The notes: generated by a model from the letters alone, not told the origin. Positions 16,188 to 24,928 are shown, numbered from the stretch's first letter. The stretch is DNA of 27,745 nt from CAZLKT01 sp964560205 (GCA_964560205.1 CAZLKT010000013.1:1-27745), one strand, 5' to 3'. Numbers and translations are program-made.

Positions 16188-16413
16188 TGGGGATATGCCA
16201 CTGTCCCATGCTGGGGGGAGGGAGTAATCACTCATTTCCTTCTGTGAACCTGATAAAATCAGGAGCGAGAAATGAAGGTTCTTTGAAGATAAGGATTGTT
16301 CTTTGGTACAACGAGAATAAAGAAAATCGGTGGAGGCTTTACAAACAGGGCAGCCTTTCCAAAGGAATCTCATGGTCCTTAAAAATGGCACTTTTCAGTG
16401 GAAAAAATTTTTG

Positions 16414-16442
16414 CTACAGTCCTACATAACCTGTTTTTTATA
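16414..16442 (+). promoter_or_regulatory. Candidate promoter of the 209-aa secreted protein gene
   Basis: CTACAG (16414-16419) and TTTATA (16437-16442) are 17 bases apart, with the ATG 10 bases past the -10 box. About 70 bases upstream of each ATG align between this gene and the one at 15288, including GGAAAAA, then TTT, then TTATAAG. Confidence 0.4.
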
Positions 16443-16452
16443 AGAGTGCGTT

Positions 16453-17082
16453 ATGAGAAAAATCTTTCTTTTCCAAATAATTTTCATGGCTTTTGTCCAG
16501 CATGGCTACGCTATGATAAGAGCTCAGAGTGAAGAAGAAAATAGTCCCTACCAAAAGAAATCTGTTGTGAAAAAATTGGGTCAGGGGGAATACGCAAAGA
16601 TGAGCAATTTCAAGAAAAAACGATATGCTTTAGAGGGTCAAAGAGAAAAGTTGATGTGGGAACCAAAAAAATCAGAGCGGGAAACGGATTTCTGGGAAAA
16701 AATCAACAACTACACAGAAGAAATAAGCAAATTGGATGACCTTATAAGACCAGGAGAAGAAAAAAAGAGAGATATGAGGATAGCGAAAATACAGAAGAAG
16801 ATAGCCGATCTCCACGAAAAAGTGGAAAAATGGGAGAAAAAGAAAACGGATTCGGGAGTTATTGGTGTCAGAAATATAGATTCTAAGATAAGGCCTCTGA
16901 AAGCAGAAATAAAAGTCCTTGAGGACAAAATCATGACTATAGAAAACAATTATAACAATGCTATAGAAAGACAAAATAAGAAGAAGATAAATGAGTATTT
17001 GTTCTACAGGAAAGAAATGGATGAAGAGCAAAACCCATCAGTCCGGAAGGAACCACAGGAAGAAGAGAAGGAGCCTGCGTAG
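16453..17082 (+). CDS. Hypothetical secreted coiled-coil protein, 209 aa, paralogue of the preceding gene
   Basis: The family is unknown to me. The signal peptide MRKIFLFQIIFMAFVQHGYA closely matches that of the 299-aa neighbour, and both continue MI(K/R).Q...EN. The mature part is Lys/Glu-rich. Heptad-like segments over about residues 50-180, such as KIQKKIADLHEKVEKWEKKK, predict a long coiled coil, probably dimeric. The tail ends in EEEKEPA. There are no cysteines or membrane spans after the signal peptide. AAGAG lies 6-10 bases before the ATG and could serve as a Shine-Dalgarno if transcription begins upstream of the predicted start. The two genes are separated by 265 bases that I cannot assign. 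The pair probably arose by duplication followed by divergence. Confidence 0.68.
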   Translation: MRKIFLFQIIFMAFVQHGYAMIRAQSEEENSPYQKKSVVKKLGQGEYAKMSNFKKKRYALEGQREKLMWEPKKSERETDFWEKINNYTEEISKLDDLIRPGEEKKRDMRIAKIQKKIADLHEKVEKWEKKKTDSGVIGVRNIDSKIRPLKAEIKVLEDKIMTIENNYNNAIERQNKKKINEYLFYRKEMDEEQNPSVRKEPQEEEKEPA

Positions 17083-17244
17083 TGTAAATTCTATGAAAAA
17101 GTCTGAGGAGACACAAAAAGAATAAAAAAACTGGTGGGGGACTTGGCAAACAAGGGATGTCTCCTTCCCCACTATGCAAAAAATTTGTCTTCTCCTGAGG
17201 ATCGTGTACTCTGAGAGAGGAAAAAACATGTGGGGAGACTTGGT

Positions 17245-19881
17245 ATGCTTAATGAAGAGGGAGGGGCGCCCACGGTGTACCTCTTGGATGGATTTGGTTT
17301 TCTTTTTCGCGGTTTTTATGCTCTTCCTCCTTTGACCACTCCTGATGGTGTGCCCATCGGGTCCATTGTTGGTTTTTGCAATATGATTCTGAAATTTTTG
17401 CAACAGTATCGTCCACAGTATTGTGCAGTGGCACTGGATACTGGAGAACCTACATTTCGACATGACCTGTGTGAGAGCTATAAAAAAAATCGTATGACTC
17501 CGCCGGATGACCTGATTCCCCAATTTTCCATTATGCGAGAAGCATGTGAGGCCCTTGCATTGCCCATTCTTGAAACAAAAGGGGTTGAGGCGGATGATCT
17601 TATGGCCACCTACGCAGAACTGGCAGTAGCACAGGGATTTCAGGTGGTTCTGGTGTCTTCAGATAAGGACCTCATGCAATTGGTCAGACCAGGCATTCGC
17701 CTTTATGATCCTATGAAAGACAAAATGTTTACAGAGGAGACAGTCCAGGAGGTATGGGGGGTCCCCCCAGAAAAAATTCCCCATGTTCAAGCACTGATGG
17801 GGGACTCCAGTGATAACATTCAGGGCATTCCTGGTATTGGCCCTAAAACCGCATGCCAATGGATCCAACAGTTTGGTTCTGTGGAAGGAGTGATCCATGC
17901 TGCCACCACATGTTCGCCCAAGGAAGCTGGATGTCCGTTTTCTCCTGCAAAGAAAGCCCTCGTCCAGGAATATGCAGATGTTGCTCGCAAATGCTATCAA
18001 CTGGCCTATCTTCATCGCCATGTTCCCCTTTCTCTGAGTTTGGAAGAGCTTCGACTTGCACCTCCTGTGCCATCGGTTATGCAAACATTTTTCCAGCGAT
18101 ATCATCTGAAAAATGTGGCTCAACGATTTTCAACTTTTTTCCATGCAGTCCCACAGCCTCGTATAAAAGAGAGAAAAATTTTAGAAGTATCCCATATTCC
18201 CCAATATGCACGCCATATCCAGGAGCAAGGTCGCGTTGCTCTTTTTTTCCCACCTTTTGTAAATGAAAACCCATCCTTATTTCATCATGGCGCATGGCCC
18301 TGGTCCGGAGTGGGTCTTGCCACCCATGAAGGGGAGGGGGTGTGGCTTTCTCTGGATACACAAGAGGCACAGTCATTTTTTTTCAGCGTGTTACACTCTC
18401 CAGATGTTGTGAAAATTTTTTCTGATAGCAAAGCTTTTTTGCACCAGATGGAGAGTTTTTTTCCTGGAAAAACGGTAATGCCTCCCTTTGAAGATGTATG
18501 TGTTTTGCGACATGTGGCGGAGGGTGGGCATGCTGTGAAGGATCTGGAGGATACCGAAGTCTTTGCTTCCATTCTTGCCCAGAAAGATGCACCCATGGAG
18601 GACATTATTCCTTTGTGCGCAGCAGGGCTTTTTCTTCTCTGGACCGACTATACACAGACCATTGTGCGCCACAAAAATATTACTGTGTATGAAACATTGG
18701 AAAAACCCCTTATCCCCATTCTCTTTTCCATGGAAAGCAAGGGCATTCTTTTGGATATTCCTTATTTAGAATCGTTGTCTGTGGAGTTTTCCCAGCGACT
18801 TTTGGCTTTAGAACAGCGTATCTATGAGGAGACCAATACAACATTTAATGTAGCATCCCCTAAACAATTGGGGGAGGTTCTTTGTGAGAAACTGAAGTGG
18901 CCACCAAAGGGTAAAAAAGGGAAGGGGGGCAGCTACCCCACCTCCAGTGACGTTTTGACGGCATACGCCCACGATGGGTATGGCCTTGCCACAACCTTAT
19001 TGGAGTGGAGACAGATTTCAAAACTATATACCACATATGTGGTGGGACTTTTGAAACAGGTGTCTGTCCACAACCCGTACCTCTCCACACGATACAGCAT
19101 GACCACCACCTCCACAGGACGGCTTTCTTCTGTGCATCCCAATGTACAAAACATCCCTGTCCGCACGGAGGAGGGCAAAAAAATTCGTCATGCATTCATG
19201 GCGCGTCCTGGATGTGTCCTCGTCAGTTTGGATTATTCCAACATAGAACTTCGTATTTTGGCCCATCTTGGGCACGTGAAAGCATTGCAGGATGCGTTTC
19301 TTCGAGGTGAAGATGTGCATGCTCTTACAGCCCATCATATTTTTGGAGATGCTGCTATGACAGAGGAGCACCGACGTCAGGCAAAAATCCTTAATTTTGG
19401 TATTATCTATGGCATAAGTGCCTTTGGGCTCTCACAACAGCTGGGCATCTCCCACGACATGGCAAAAGAGTATATCCATCGACATTTTCTCTTGTATCCG
19501 GAGGCAGAGGCCTTGGCCCAGACCTATAAAAAGCAGGCGAAAGAACAAGGATATGTGACCACCATGTGGGGTAGGCGTTGTACCATTGCCACAGCGGGAT
19601 CATCCCGTGCCTTTGTTGCGCAAGCTGCTGAGAGACAAGCCATTAACGCGCCCATTCAGGGCACAAGTGCCGATATTATGAAACGAGCCATGATTCATGT
19701 GGCTCGCATGGTACCGAAACATTCCTCTCTTCTCATTCAAGTGCACGACGAGCTCATTGTGGAAATTCCCGAGGAACACGCAGCCTCCCTTGCTCCACGT
19801 TTATGCACAGTCATGGAAAATGCAGCGCATCTGAGTGTTCCCCTTCACGTGAGGCAAAAATCCTTCCATCGGTGGCAATAA
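17245..19881 (+). CDS. polA: DNA polymerase I (proofreading domain degenerate)
   Basis: PolA removes RNA primers and fills repair gaps. It is 878 aa. The 5'-3' nuclease domain (about 1-300) is intact: LLDGFGFLFR, DTGEPTFRHD, EADDLMA, SSDKDLMQL, and the helix-hairpin GIPGIGPKTA. The middle 3'-5' exonuclease domain is present in length, but all three active motifs are lost: VALFFPPF stands where DTE is expected, IFSDSKAFL where NxxxD is expected, and LCAAGLFLL where YxxxD is expected. The polymerase domain is active-looking. Motif A is DYSNIELR from Asp663; motif B has R710, K714, F718 and Y722; motif C is VHDE with Asp835. Motif A has Asn666 where Gln is nearly universal. ATG17245 has GGGGAG seven bases ahead; GTG17230 is weaker. 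It stands alone, before tolB. Confidence 0.97.
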   Translation: MLNEEGGAPTVYLLDGFGFLFRGFYALPPLTTPDGVPIGSIVGFCNMILKFLQQYRPQYCAVALDTGEPTFRHDLCESYKKNRMTPPDDLIPQFSIMREACEALALPILETKGVEADDLMATYAELAVAQGFQVVLVSSDKDLMQLVRPGIRLYDPMKDKMFTEETVQEVWGVPPEKIPHVQALMGDSSDNIQGIPGIGPKTACQWIQQFGSVEGVIHAATTCSPKEAGCPFSPAKKALVQEYADVARKCYQLAYLHRHVPLSLSLEELRLAPPVPSVMQTFFQRYHLKNVAQRFSTFFHAVPQPRIKERKILEVSHIPQYARHIQEQGRVALFFPPFVNENPSLFHHGAWPWSGVGLATHEGEGVWLSLDTQEAQSFFFSVLHSPDVVKIFSDSKAFLHQMESFFPGKTVMPPFEDVCVLRHVAEGGHAVKDLEDTEVFASILAQKDAPMEDIIPLCAAGLFLLWTDYTQTIVRHKNITVYETLEKPLIPILFSMESKGILLDIPYLESLSVEFSQRLLALEQRIYEETNTTFNVASPKQLGEVLCEKLKWPPKGKKGKGGSYPTSSDVLTAYAHDGYGLATTLLEWRQISKLYTTYVVGLLKQVSVHNPYLSTRYSMTTTSTGRLSSVHPNVQNIPVRTEEGKKIRHAFMARPGCVLVSLDYSNIELRILAHLGHVKALQDAFLRGEDVHALTAHHIFGDAAMTEEHRRQAKILNFGIIYGISAFGLSQQLGISHDMAKEYIHRHFLLYPEAEALAQTYKKQAKEQGYVTTMWGRRCTIATAGSSRAFVAQAAERQAINAPIQGTSADIMKRAMIHVARMVPKHSSLLIQVHDELIVEIPEEHAASLAPRLCTVMENAAHLSVPLHVRQKSFHRWQ

Positions 19882-19954
19882 ATTATCACAAAAATCATAG
19901 ACAAAATGCGGATGGTCTGGTACAAAGGAAAGAGTATGCCGACGCGGAGTCTCC

Positions 19955-21331
19955 ATGTTTTTTTCTCACAAAAAAAATTCTGTAAAAAATTTTTTCATCT
20001 TTTGTGTGGGGTTTATGCTCCTTTGTGTTTTTTCTGCATGTGCCGCACAAAAAAAGATGATGACCATTGATATTACGCAGGGGGTCCTGACCAGCATTCC
20101 TCTGATTTTTCCCGACCTTGAGGGGGATGAAGAAGAAAGGAATATTGCGGAGGTTATTCGCCATGATTTAAAGGATTCTGGTGTTTTTCGTCTGGTGCCC
20201 TCCAAGGGGATTCAGAGCTCTCAAGAAATTTTTGCAACACCTTCCTTTGCGGAGTGGAAGAGCATTGAAGGATCTGCTTTGTGTGGAGGCCTTGTGCACA
20301 GGGATGGAGACGACATTGTGGTGAATTTTCGTCTCTATGATGTGCACAGCGAGAAAATGGTGCGCCAAGGTTCCCTGCGCGGCCCTGCAAGTAAATGGAG
20401 AAAAATTGCCCATCGTGTGGCAGACGCTATTTATGAAACTTTAACGGGAGAGGCAGGATATTTTGACACGCAAGTGGTATATACGGCAGAGTCTGGCTCT
20501 CCCACAAGAAAGATTCGACAAATTTCCTTGGCGGATCAGGATGGGCATAATGCACGATTTTATACCTCCAGAAACCAGTCGTGTCTCATGCCAAAATGTT
20601 CACCCAATGGGCGTCATGTGGTTTTTTGTGCATTTCATGGATATAACCTTCGTATGCATGTCTTAGACCTTGCCACGGGGGAGGATCGATATGTGCCGGT
20701 TCCAGGGATTATCGTTTCTCCACGTTTTAATCATGATGGGACGCGTATCATCTTTTGTTCAGCGGCGGATGGTACAACGTCTGTGTACAGTTGCGGACTT
20801 CGGGGAGAGTCCCTCCATCGGTTGACCAAAGCTCCCGGACGCGTGGAGGTGTCTCCCAGTTTATCTCAAGATGGACAGTGGATGGTGTTTGCTTCGGATC
20901 GTGGTGGTGGAGGTGGACCAAAACTTTATGTGATGTCTGTGCAAGGAGGGACGCCTTTTTGTATAAGCAAAGGACAGGGAAGTTACTTTGCCCCCTCGTG
21001 GTCACCAGATGGCAAATGGATTGCCTTCGTGAAGCGATATAAGGGTGGATATTACTTGGGGGTTATGGCACCGGATGGAAGCCAGGAACGCTTACTCTTG
21101 AAGGATCATGTGGTGGATAGTCCTACCTGGGCCCCCAACAGCCGACATATTCTTTTTGCAGCACAGCATCGCAATTTTGGTCCATTTCATCTCTATCGAG
21201 TGGATTTTTCTGGTCGATTTCTGAGAAAGATAGAGGTAAAAAGACCAGGGGAAAAACCTCATGAGGCCAACAGCCCGAGCTGGCGCATGCCTTTTGCTGA
21301 GACACGACAAAAGAAGAAGACATCCTCATAA
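19955..21331 (+). CDS. tolB: Tol-Pal system protein TolB
   Basis: TolB is the periplasmic beta-propeller that binds Pal and TolA and helps constrict the outer membrane at division. It is 458 aa. A signal peptide (residues 1-31) ends at SACAA. The N-terminal anticodon-binding-like domain contains IPLIFPDLEGD and the segment LCGGLVHRDGDDIVVNFRLYDV. The propeller blades follow, with repeated forms such as SPRFNHDGTRIIFCS, SPSLSQDGQWMVFASD and APSWSPDGKWIAFV. ATG19955 follows GCGGAG at about 5 bases. The gene starts 73 bases after polA. tolQ, tolR, tolA and pal are not adjacent, so the operon is split in this genome. An AT-rich inverted repeat overlaps its stop codon. Confidence 0.95.
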   Translation: MFFSHKKNSVKNFFIFCVGFMLLCVFSACAAQKKMMTIDITQGVLTSIPLIFPDLEGDEEERNIAEVIRHDLKDSGVFRLVPSKGIQSSQEIFATPSFAEWKSIEGSALCGGLVHRDGDDIVVNFRLYDVHSEKMVRQGSLRGPASKWRKIAHRVADAIYETLTGEAGYFDTQVVYTAESGSPTRKIRQISLADQDGHNARFYTSRNQSCLMPKCSPNGRHVVFCAFHGYNLRMHVLDLATGEDRYVPVPGIIVSPRFNHDGTRIIFCSAADGTTSVYSCGLRGESLHRLTKAPGRVEVSPSLSQDGQWMVFASDRGGGGGPKLYVMSVQGGTPFCISKGQGSYFAPSWSPDGKWIAFVKRYKGGYYLGVMAPDGSQERLLLKDHVVDSPTWAPNSRHILFAAQHRNFGPFHLYRVDFSGRFLRKIEVKRPGEKPHEANSPSWRMPFAETRQKKKTSS

Positions 21332-21352
21332 AAAATATATTTATTTTATGAG
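21325..21352 (+). terminator. AT-rich inverted repeat at the end of tolB
   Basis: CTCATAAAA (21325-21333) pairs with TTTTATGAG (21344-21352) across 10 bases; the tolB stop codon TAA lies in the left arm. A second palindrome, GATGATCATC, follows directly. There is no U run after the stem, so its role in transcript ending is uncertain. Confidence 0.4.
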
Positions 21353-21421
21353 TGATGATCATCCAGCTCATCATGCATGGGTCTTCTCGGATTCCGTGCT
21401 TATTTTTGTATAATATATATT

Positions 21422-21547
21422 ATGGAAAATTATTTGGGCGGTTTTCCTGTGATGCATGCTCCGAGCACTCTGCAGCCATTACAACCTACAACGGAGTTAT
21501 GTTTCTGTACTCTTGTTGACAAAGAAACAAAAAAGCCTCTACAGTGA
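21422..21547 (+). CDS. Possible small ORF upstream of uup, 41 aa
   Basis: The frame MENYLGGFPVMHAPSTLQ... runs 41 codons to a TGA that ends 23 bases before the uup ATG. There is no Shine-Dalgarno, but a perfect TATAAT (21409-21414) sits 8 bases before the ATG, so any transcript would start at or next to it. There is no matching -35 box. It could be a real small protein, a leader peptide, or chance. I do not recognise the sequence. Confidence 0.25.
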   Translation: MENYLGGFPVMHAPSTLQPLQPTTELCFCTLVDKETKKPLQ

Positions 21548-21570
21548 GGGAAGCTTTTTGTGTGGTATCT

Positions 21571-23388
21571 ATGACAGCAATCATCAGTCTTCAGAACATT
21601 GGGATTTCTTTTCACAAAAAAAAACTCATTACAGAGGGAACATTTCATCTCTACGCGGGAGATAAGGTATGCTTCATAGGCCGGAATGGGTGCGGAAAAT
21701 CCACACTTTTGCGAGTGCTTTCCGGAGAACTGATTCCCGATGAGGGAAAAGTTTTTGTGCAACCCCATACGCGCATTTCCTATCTTCCTCAATCCTTAGA
21801 ACTTCCCTCGGCCATGACAGTGCAAGAGTTTTTTCAACAAGCCTCTGAAGAAGAGACAGAACACGACTCTGTTCCCACATATATCCTGCAAGAAGCCCTG
21901 GAGCAATTTGCTCTTCATCCCCAAAGCCCCGTGGGAAGCTTATCTGGTGGAGAAAAACGTCGCCTCAGCATCATCCGTACTCTGTTTACTTCTGCAGACG
22001 TGTATCTTTTAGATGAACCCACAAACCATCTGGATATTGGCGCCATTGATTGGTTGGAACAGTGGATCACGGCCACCAAAAAAGCTGTGGTCATTATCTC
22101 CCATGACAGAGCATTTTTAAAAAGATGCACTCACAAAACACTATGGATTGAAAGCAAAAGGTTGTACGCATGTCCCTATGGTTTTTCTGGGTTTGAAAAA
22201 TGGCAGGAGCACTTTTTACAGGAAGAAGAACATAAATGGGAGAAAATCAATGTGCATTTGTCCCAAGAGATGCGATGGCTTCATAGGGGTGTCACAGCTC
22301 GTCGACGGCGAAACCAAGGTCGCTTGAGAAAATTAGAACATCTCCGGCAACAAAGACGAGATTTTGGCACATCCAAAAAACTTCAGGTGCCAGAAAAATA
22401 TGATACTCTCAAGGAATTGCGACAGTGGTTGGAGGTGGAAGACATCTCCTACCAGCTTCCCAACACGCGCTGGCTTTTTCAGAATCTCTCCTTCCGATTT
22501 CTTCGAGGAGAGCGCCTTGGTCTTATCGGCCCCAATGGCTGCGGTAAGACCACATTATTACATGTTTTATTGGGCCTCAAAGAACCAACATCCGGTCGCA
22601 TAAAGCGTCCCCATCCATGGGAATATTCCTATTTTCAACAAAATTACCCCATAGAAGATTTACTGAAAACTCCCTGGCAATACTTGTGTCCCCAGGGAGG
22701 TGACCATGTGTGGGTGCGAGGGAAACATCGGCATGTGGTGGGCTATTTGAAGGAGTTCTTGTTCACACCAGAGGCTGCACAAACAGAGATCGCATTGCTT
22801 TCAGGCGGTGAACGTAATCGACTGCGATTGGCAAAAATTTTAGCAGAGAGCCCGTCCTTTTTGGTCCTCGACGAGCCCACCAACGATTTGGATGGTGATA
22901 CTTTGGATTTTCTGGAAGATTTTTTGGTGGATTATCCAGGTACCCTCCTCATTGTCAGCCATGATCGAGAGTTTTTAGATAATGTGGTCACAAATCTTCT
23001 GATTTTCGAGAGTACCGGAAAAATCACAGAATATGTGGGAAGTTTTAGCCAATACTGTGCAAAGCACCCTCCCCTTTTTCGCTTACCTTTCTCCAGCACC
23101 GCTAAAAAATCACCCAAAAAAGAAGTACCCAAAAAGAAGCTCAGTTCCCGTTTGTCCTATCATGAGGTACGTTTGTTGGATCTCCTCCCGAAAAATATCC
23201 TCCAGTGGGAAGAGGAAAAAAAACAATGGGAGGAGGATTTAGCCCATGCCATTGTGCATGGTATAGAAAATTTTTCCATTATTGCTGCCGGGCACCACAT
23301 AAAAGAATTGGGAGAAAAAATCGCTCAAGCAGAAAAAGACTGGCTTCTTCTTCTGGCAAAGCAAGAATCTATTTCTTCAGAACACTAA
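21571..23388 (+). CDS. uup: ABC-F family ATPase, Uup type
   Basis: ABC-F proteins lack membrane spans and act on the ribosome; Uup also affects transposon excision and genome stability in E. coli. The product (605 aa from ATG21571) has two nucleotide-binding domains. The first has Walker A GRNGCGKST, signature LSGGEKRR and Walker B VYLLDEPTNHLD; the second has GPNGCGKTT, LSGGERNR and FLVLDEPTNDLD. Both are intact. A charged linker (about 205-290) joins them. The C-terminal part, with a Lys-rich spacer then LSYHEVRLLDLLPKNI and a coiled coil, matches the DNA-binding Uup tail, which favours Uup over EttA. The start is uncertain: ATG21571 fits the family start, but GTG21562 has GAGGGAAG at a better distance. 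Confidence 0.9.
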   Translation: MTAIISLQNIGISFHKKKLITEGTFHLYAGDKVCFIGRNGCGKSTLLRVLSGELIPDEGKVFVQPHTRISYLPQSLELPSAMTVQEFFQQASEEETEHDSVPTYILQEALEQFALHPQSPVGSLSGGEKRRLSIIRTLFTSADVYLLDEPTNHLDIGAIDWLEQWITATKKAVVIISHDRAFLKRCTHKTLWIESKRLYACPYGFSGFEKWQEHFLQEEEHKWEKINVHLSQEMRWLHRGVTARRRRNQGRLRKLEHLRQQRRDFGTSKKLQVPEKYDTLKELRQWLEVEDISYQLPNTRWLFQNLSFRFLRGERLGLIGPNGCGKTTLLHVLLGLKEPTSGRIKRPHPWEYSYFQQNYPIEDLLKTPWQYLCPQGGDHVWVRGKHRHVVGYLKEFLFTPEAAQTEIALLSGGERNRLRLAKILAESPSFLVLDEPTNDLDGDTLDFLEDFLVDYPGTLLIVSHDREFLDNVVTNLLIFESTGKITEYVGSFSQYCAKHPPLFRLPFSSTAKKSPKKEVPKKKLSSRLSYHEVRLLDLLPKNILQWEEEKKQWEEDLAHAIVHGIENFSIIAAGHHIKELGEKIAQAEKDWLLLLAKQESISSEH

Positions 23389-23432
23389 AAAAGTCGAAAA
23401 ATTTATATAAATTTAAATAAAAATTTTTCATT

Positions 23433-23461
23433 TTGAGAGTATTTACTTTTTTGTGTATTTT
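23433..23461 (+). promoter_or_regulatory. Candidate promoter of the prepilin-like gene
   Basis: TTGAGA (23433-23438), 17 bases, then TATTTT (23456-23461), about 37 bases before the start codon, in a very AT-rich gap after uup. The match is fair only; the surrounding A/T content makes chance matches common. Confidence 0.35.
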
Positions 23462-23497
23462 TTTATTATAAAAAAAACAAGAAAATGGGGAAGCGTC

Positions 23498-24226
23498 ATG
23501 GGCAGGTATAAAAAGATTTTTTCTTTTCAGAAAAAAAGATGGACTCGCGGGTATATGCTCATAGAATTTGTGGTTTTTCTTGTATGTGTCAGCATCTTTG
23601 GAACGGTGGTTTTGAAGGGGCTGAACCTTATTGAGCAAGTGTCTCTCAAAAACTTTGTTTCTCAAGTGGAGGCTTTTCGAAGCGCAGCGCATAATTTTAT
23701 AGAACAGTATCACAGTCTTCCAGGAAACTTTTCCCATGCTGAGGATATATGGGGTAAAAGCAGTTTTGTCTCCAATGGCTCCGGTGATGGCATTTTAAAA
23801 GAAAGCGATAATCCATTAAATCATGAATCTGAAACGGTTCAATTTTGGATTCATCTTGCCTGTGGAGGATTCACGAAAAAGCCTTGTGTGCAAGTGTGTC
23901 CTGGCGTATTGTGTCATAAGACGCCCATGGGGGGTGTGTTCACCATTTCTACCCGTGTGAAAGAAAGCTCTGGCATATGGCTTACAGCTGGGGAAATTTC
24001 TGAGGGCAAAAACAATTGCTTGGGAGGACTTTTGACCCCGGAGCAAGCGCAAAACTTACTTTTTTATTTTGGAGAAGACATTCAGAAGAATAATAATGTG
24101 TTTTCAGATACTCAGATCATTATCACAGAAGGCGCAGGGAGTGCCCCTGGGGACTGTATCAAAGACAATGTATTCAATGTCAAGAATAAAAAAAAATCAT
24201 GTATTGTGCATGTGCTATTGCTCTGA
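23498..24226 (+). CDS. Type IV prepilin-like / pseudopilin protein, 242 aa
   Basis: The N-terminus has a basic leader MGRYKKIFSFQKKRWTRG followed by YMLIEFVVFLVCVSIFG. This is the class III signal of pilins and pseudopilins: cleavage after Gly18, Glu at mature position 5, then a hydrophobic helix. After it come AFRSAAHNFIEQYHSLPGNFSHA and a GDG segment, a form seen in type II secretion-type pilins of alphaproteobacteria. The C-terminal half holds seven Cys (CGGFTKKPCVQVCPGVLC, then three single ones), so disulfides are likely. ATG23498 follows GGGGAAG; the in-frame ATG23453 lacks such a site. No prepilin peptidase, ATPase or secretin gene is near, so it depends on machinery elsewhere. Confidence 0.75.
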   Translation: MGRYKKIFSFQKKRWTRGYMLIEFVVFLVCVSIFGTVVLKGLNLIEQVSLKNFVSQVEAFRSAAHNFIEQYHSLPGNFSHAEDIWGKSSFVSNGSGDGILKESDNPLNHESETVQFWIHLACGGFTKKPCVQVCPGVLCHKTPMGGVFTISTRVKESSGIWLTAGEISEGKNNCLGGLLTPEQAQNLLFYFGEDIQKNNNVFSDTQIIITEGAGSAPGDCIKDNVFNVKNKKKSCIVHVLLL

Positions 24227-24304
24227 CAGTTTTTCTATAAAAATTTTTCTGGACAGAATGTGGTGTCTCATCATATCCTTTCCTAAAGTGCTCTTGGATA
24301 AAAG

Positions 24305-24928
24305 ATGAACCTTATGGATAAAAATTCTTCAGATATTTTGAATGAGAAAAAGCGTGGGGAAAATGATACCCCCCATGATCTCGCTGATGTGGTTGAGGCC
24401 GATGATGGTCAGCAAGATGCTGATACTGCCCCCCCCGAGCAGCAAGACACGGAGGTCCTTGTGGAGAAAAAATATCATGAGGCATGGCTTCGTGCATGCG
24501 CTGATTTGGAGAATATGCGTCGTCGCAGGGAAAAAGAGATGGAAGAGTATGCACAGTATGGTCATATGGTTTTTGCAAAAGAGCTTTTGGCTGTGGCGGA
24601 CAATTTGGACCGTGCCCTCTTAAGTGTTTCTTCCTCAGATGCTCATGAGAGTGCTATGAAAGCCTTTTATGATGGGGTCTGTCTAACCCAAAAAACCTTG
24701 GAGAAAGTTTTTGCCACATTTCATATTACAAAAATCCAAGCCTTGAACATGCCCTTTTCTCCCCTCTATCATGAGGCGGTTGGAGAAAAAGCTCCTTCCC
24801 CGGGGCATGATATCCCCGATGGAAATATTGTGGAGGTGCTTCAAGATGGATACCTTCTTAAGGACCGTGTTCTTCGTCCTGCCATGGTGATGGTGGCAAA
24901 AAATCATGTGGGACGCCATGACTGCTGA
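24305..24928 (+). CDS. grpE: Nucleotide exchange factor GrpE
   Basis: GrpE is a dimer that releases ADP from DnaK and acts as a heat sensor. The 207-aa product has an acidic disordered head (about 1-50), then a long helix with KYHEAWLRACADLENMRRRREKE. The beta-domain contains MPFSPLYHEAVGEKAPSPGHD and VLQDGYLLKDRVLRPAMVMVAK, near the family consensus. ATG24305 is listed; ATG24314 is an alternative three codons in. The last bases overlap tkt by 11. hrcA and dnaK, frequent neighbours, are not here, and no CIRCE element is seen upstream. Confidence 0.95.
   Translation: MNLMDKNSSDILNEKKRGENDTPHDLADVVEADDGQQDADTAPPEQQDTEVLVEKKYHEAWLRACADLENMRRRREKEMEEYAQYGHMVFAKELLAVADNLDRALLSVSSSDAHESAMKAFYDGVCLTQKTLEKVFATFHITKIQALNMPFSPLYHEAVGEKAPSPGHDIPDGNIVEVLQDGYLLKDRVLRPAMVMVAKNHVGRHDC

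Noticed and set aside
16253..16267. CCTGAT-AAA-ATCAGG hairpin between the two secreted-protein genes, considered as a terminator
   Set aside because: The stem is short and there is no T run after it; I cannot support a function.
16085..16429. 114-codon plus-strand frame overlapping the end of the 299-aa gene
   Set aside because: It starts inside a well-supported gene in another frame, has no Shine-Dalgarno and shows no recognisable motif.
17134..17172. GTGGGG/CCCCAC inverted repeat before polA, considered as a terminator or regulator
   Set aside because: The stem is broken by bulges and no T run follows.
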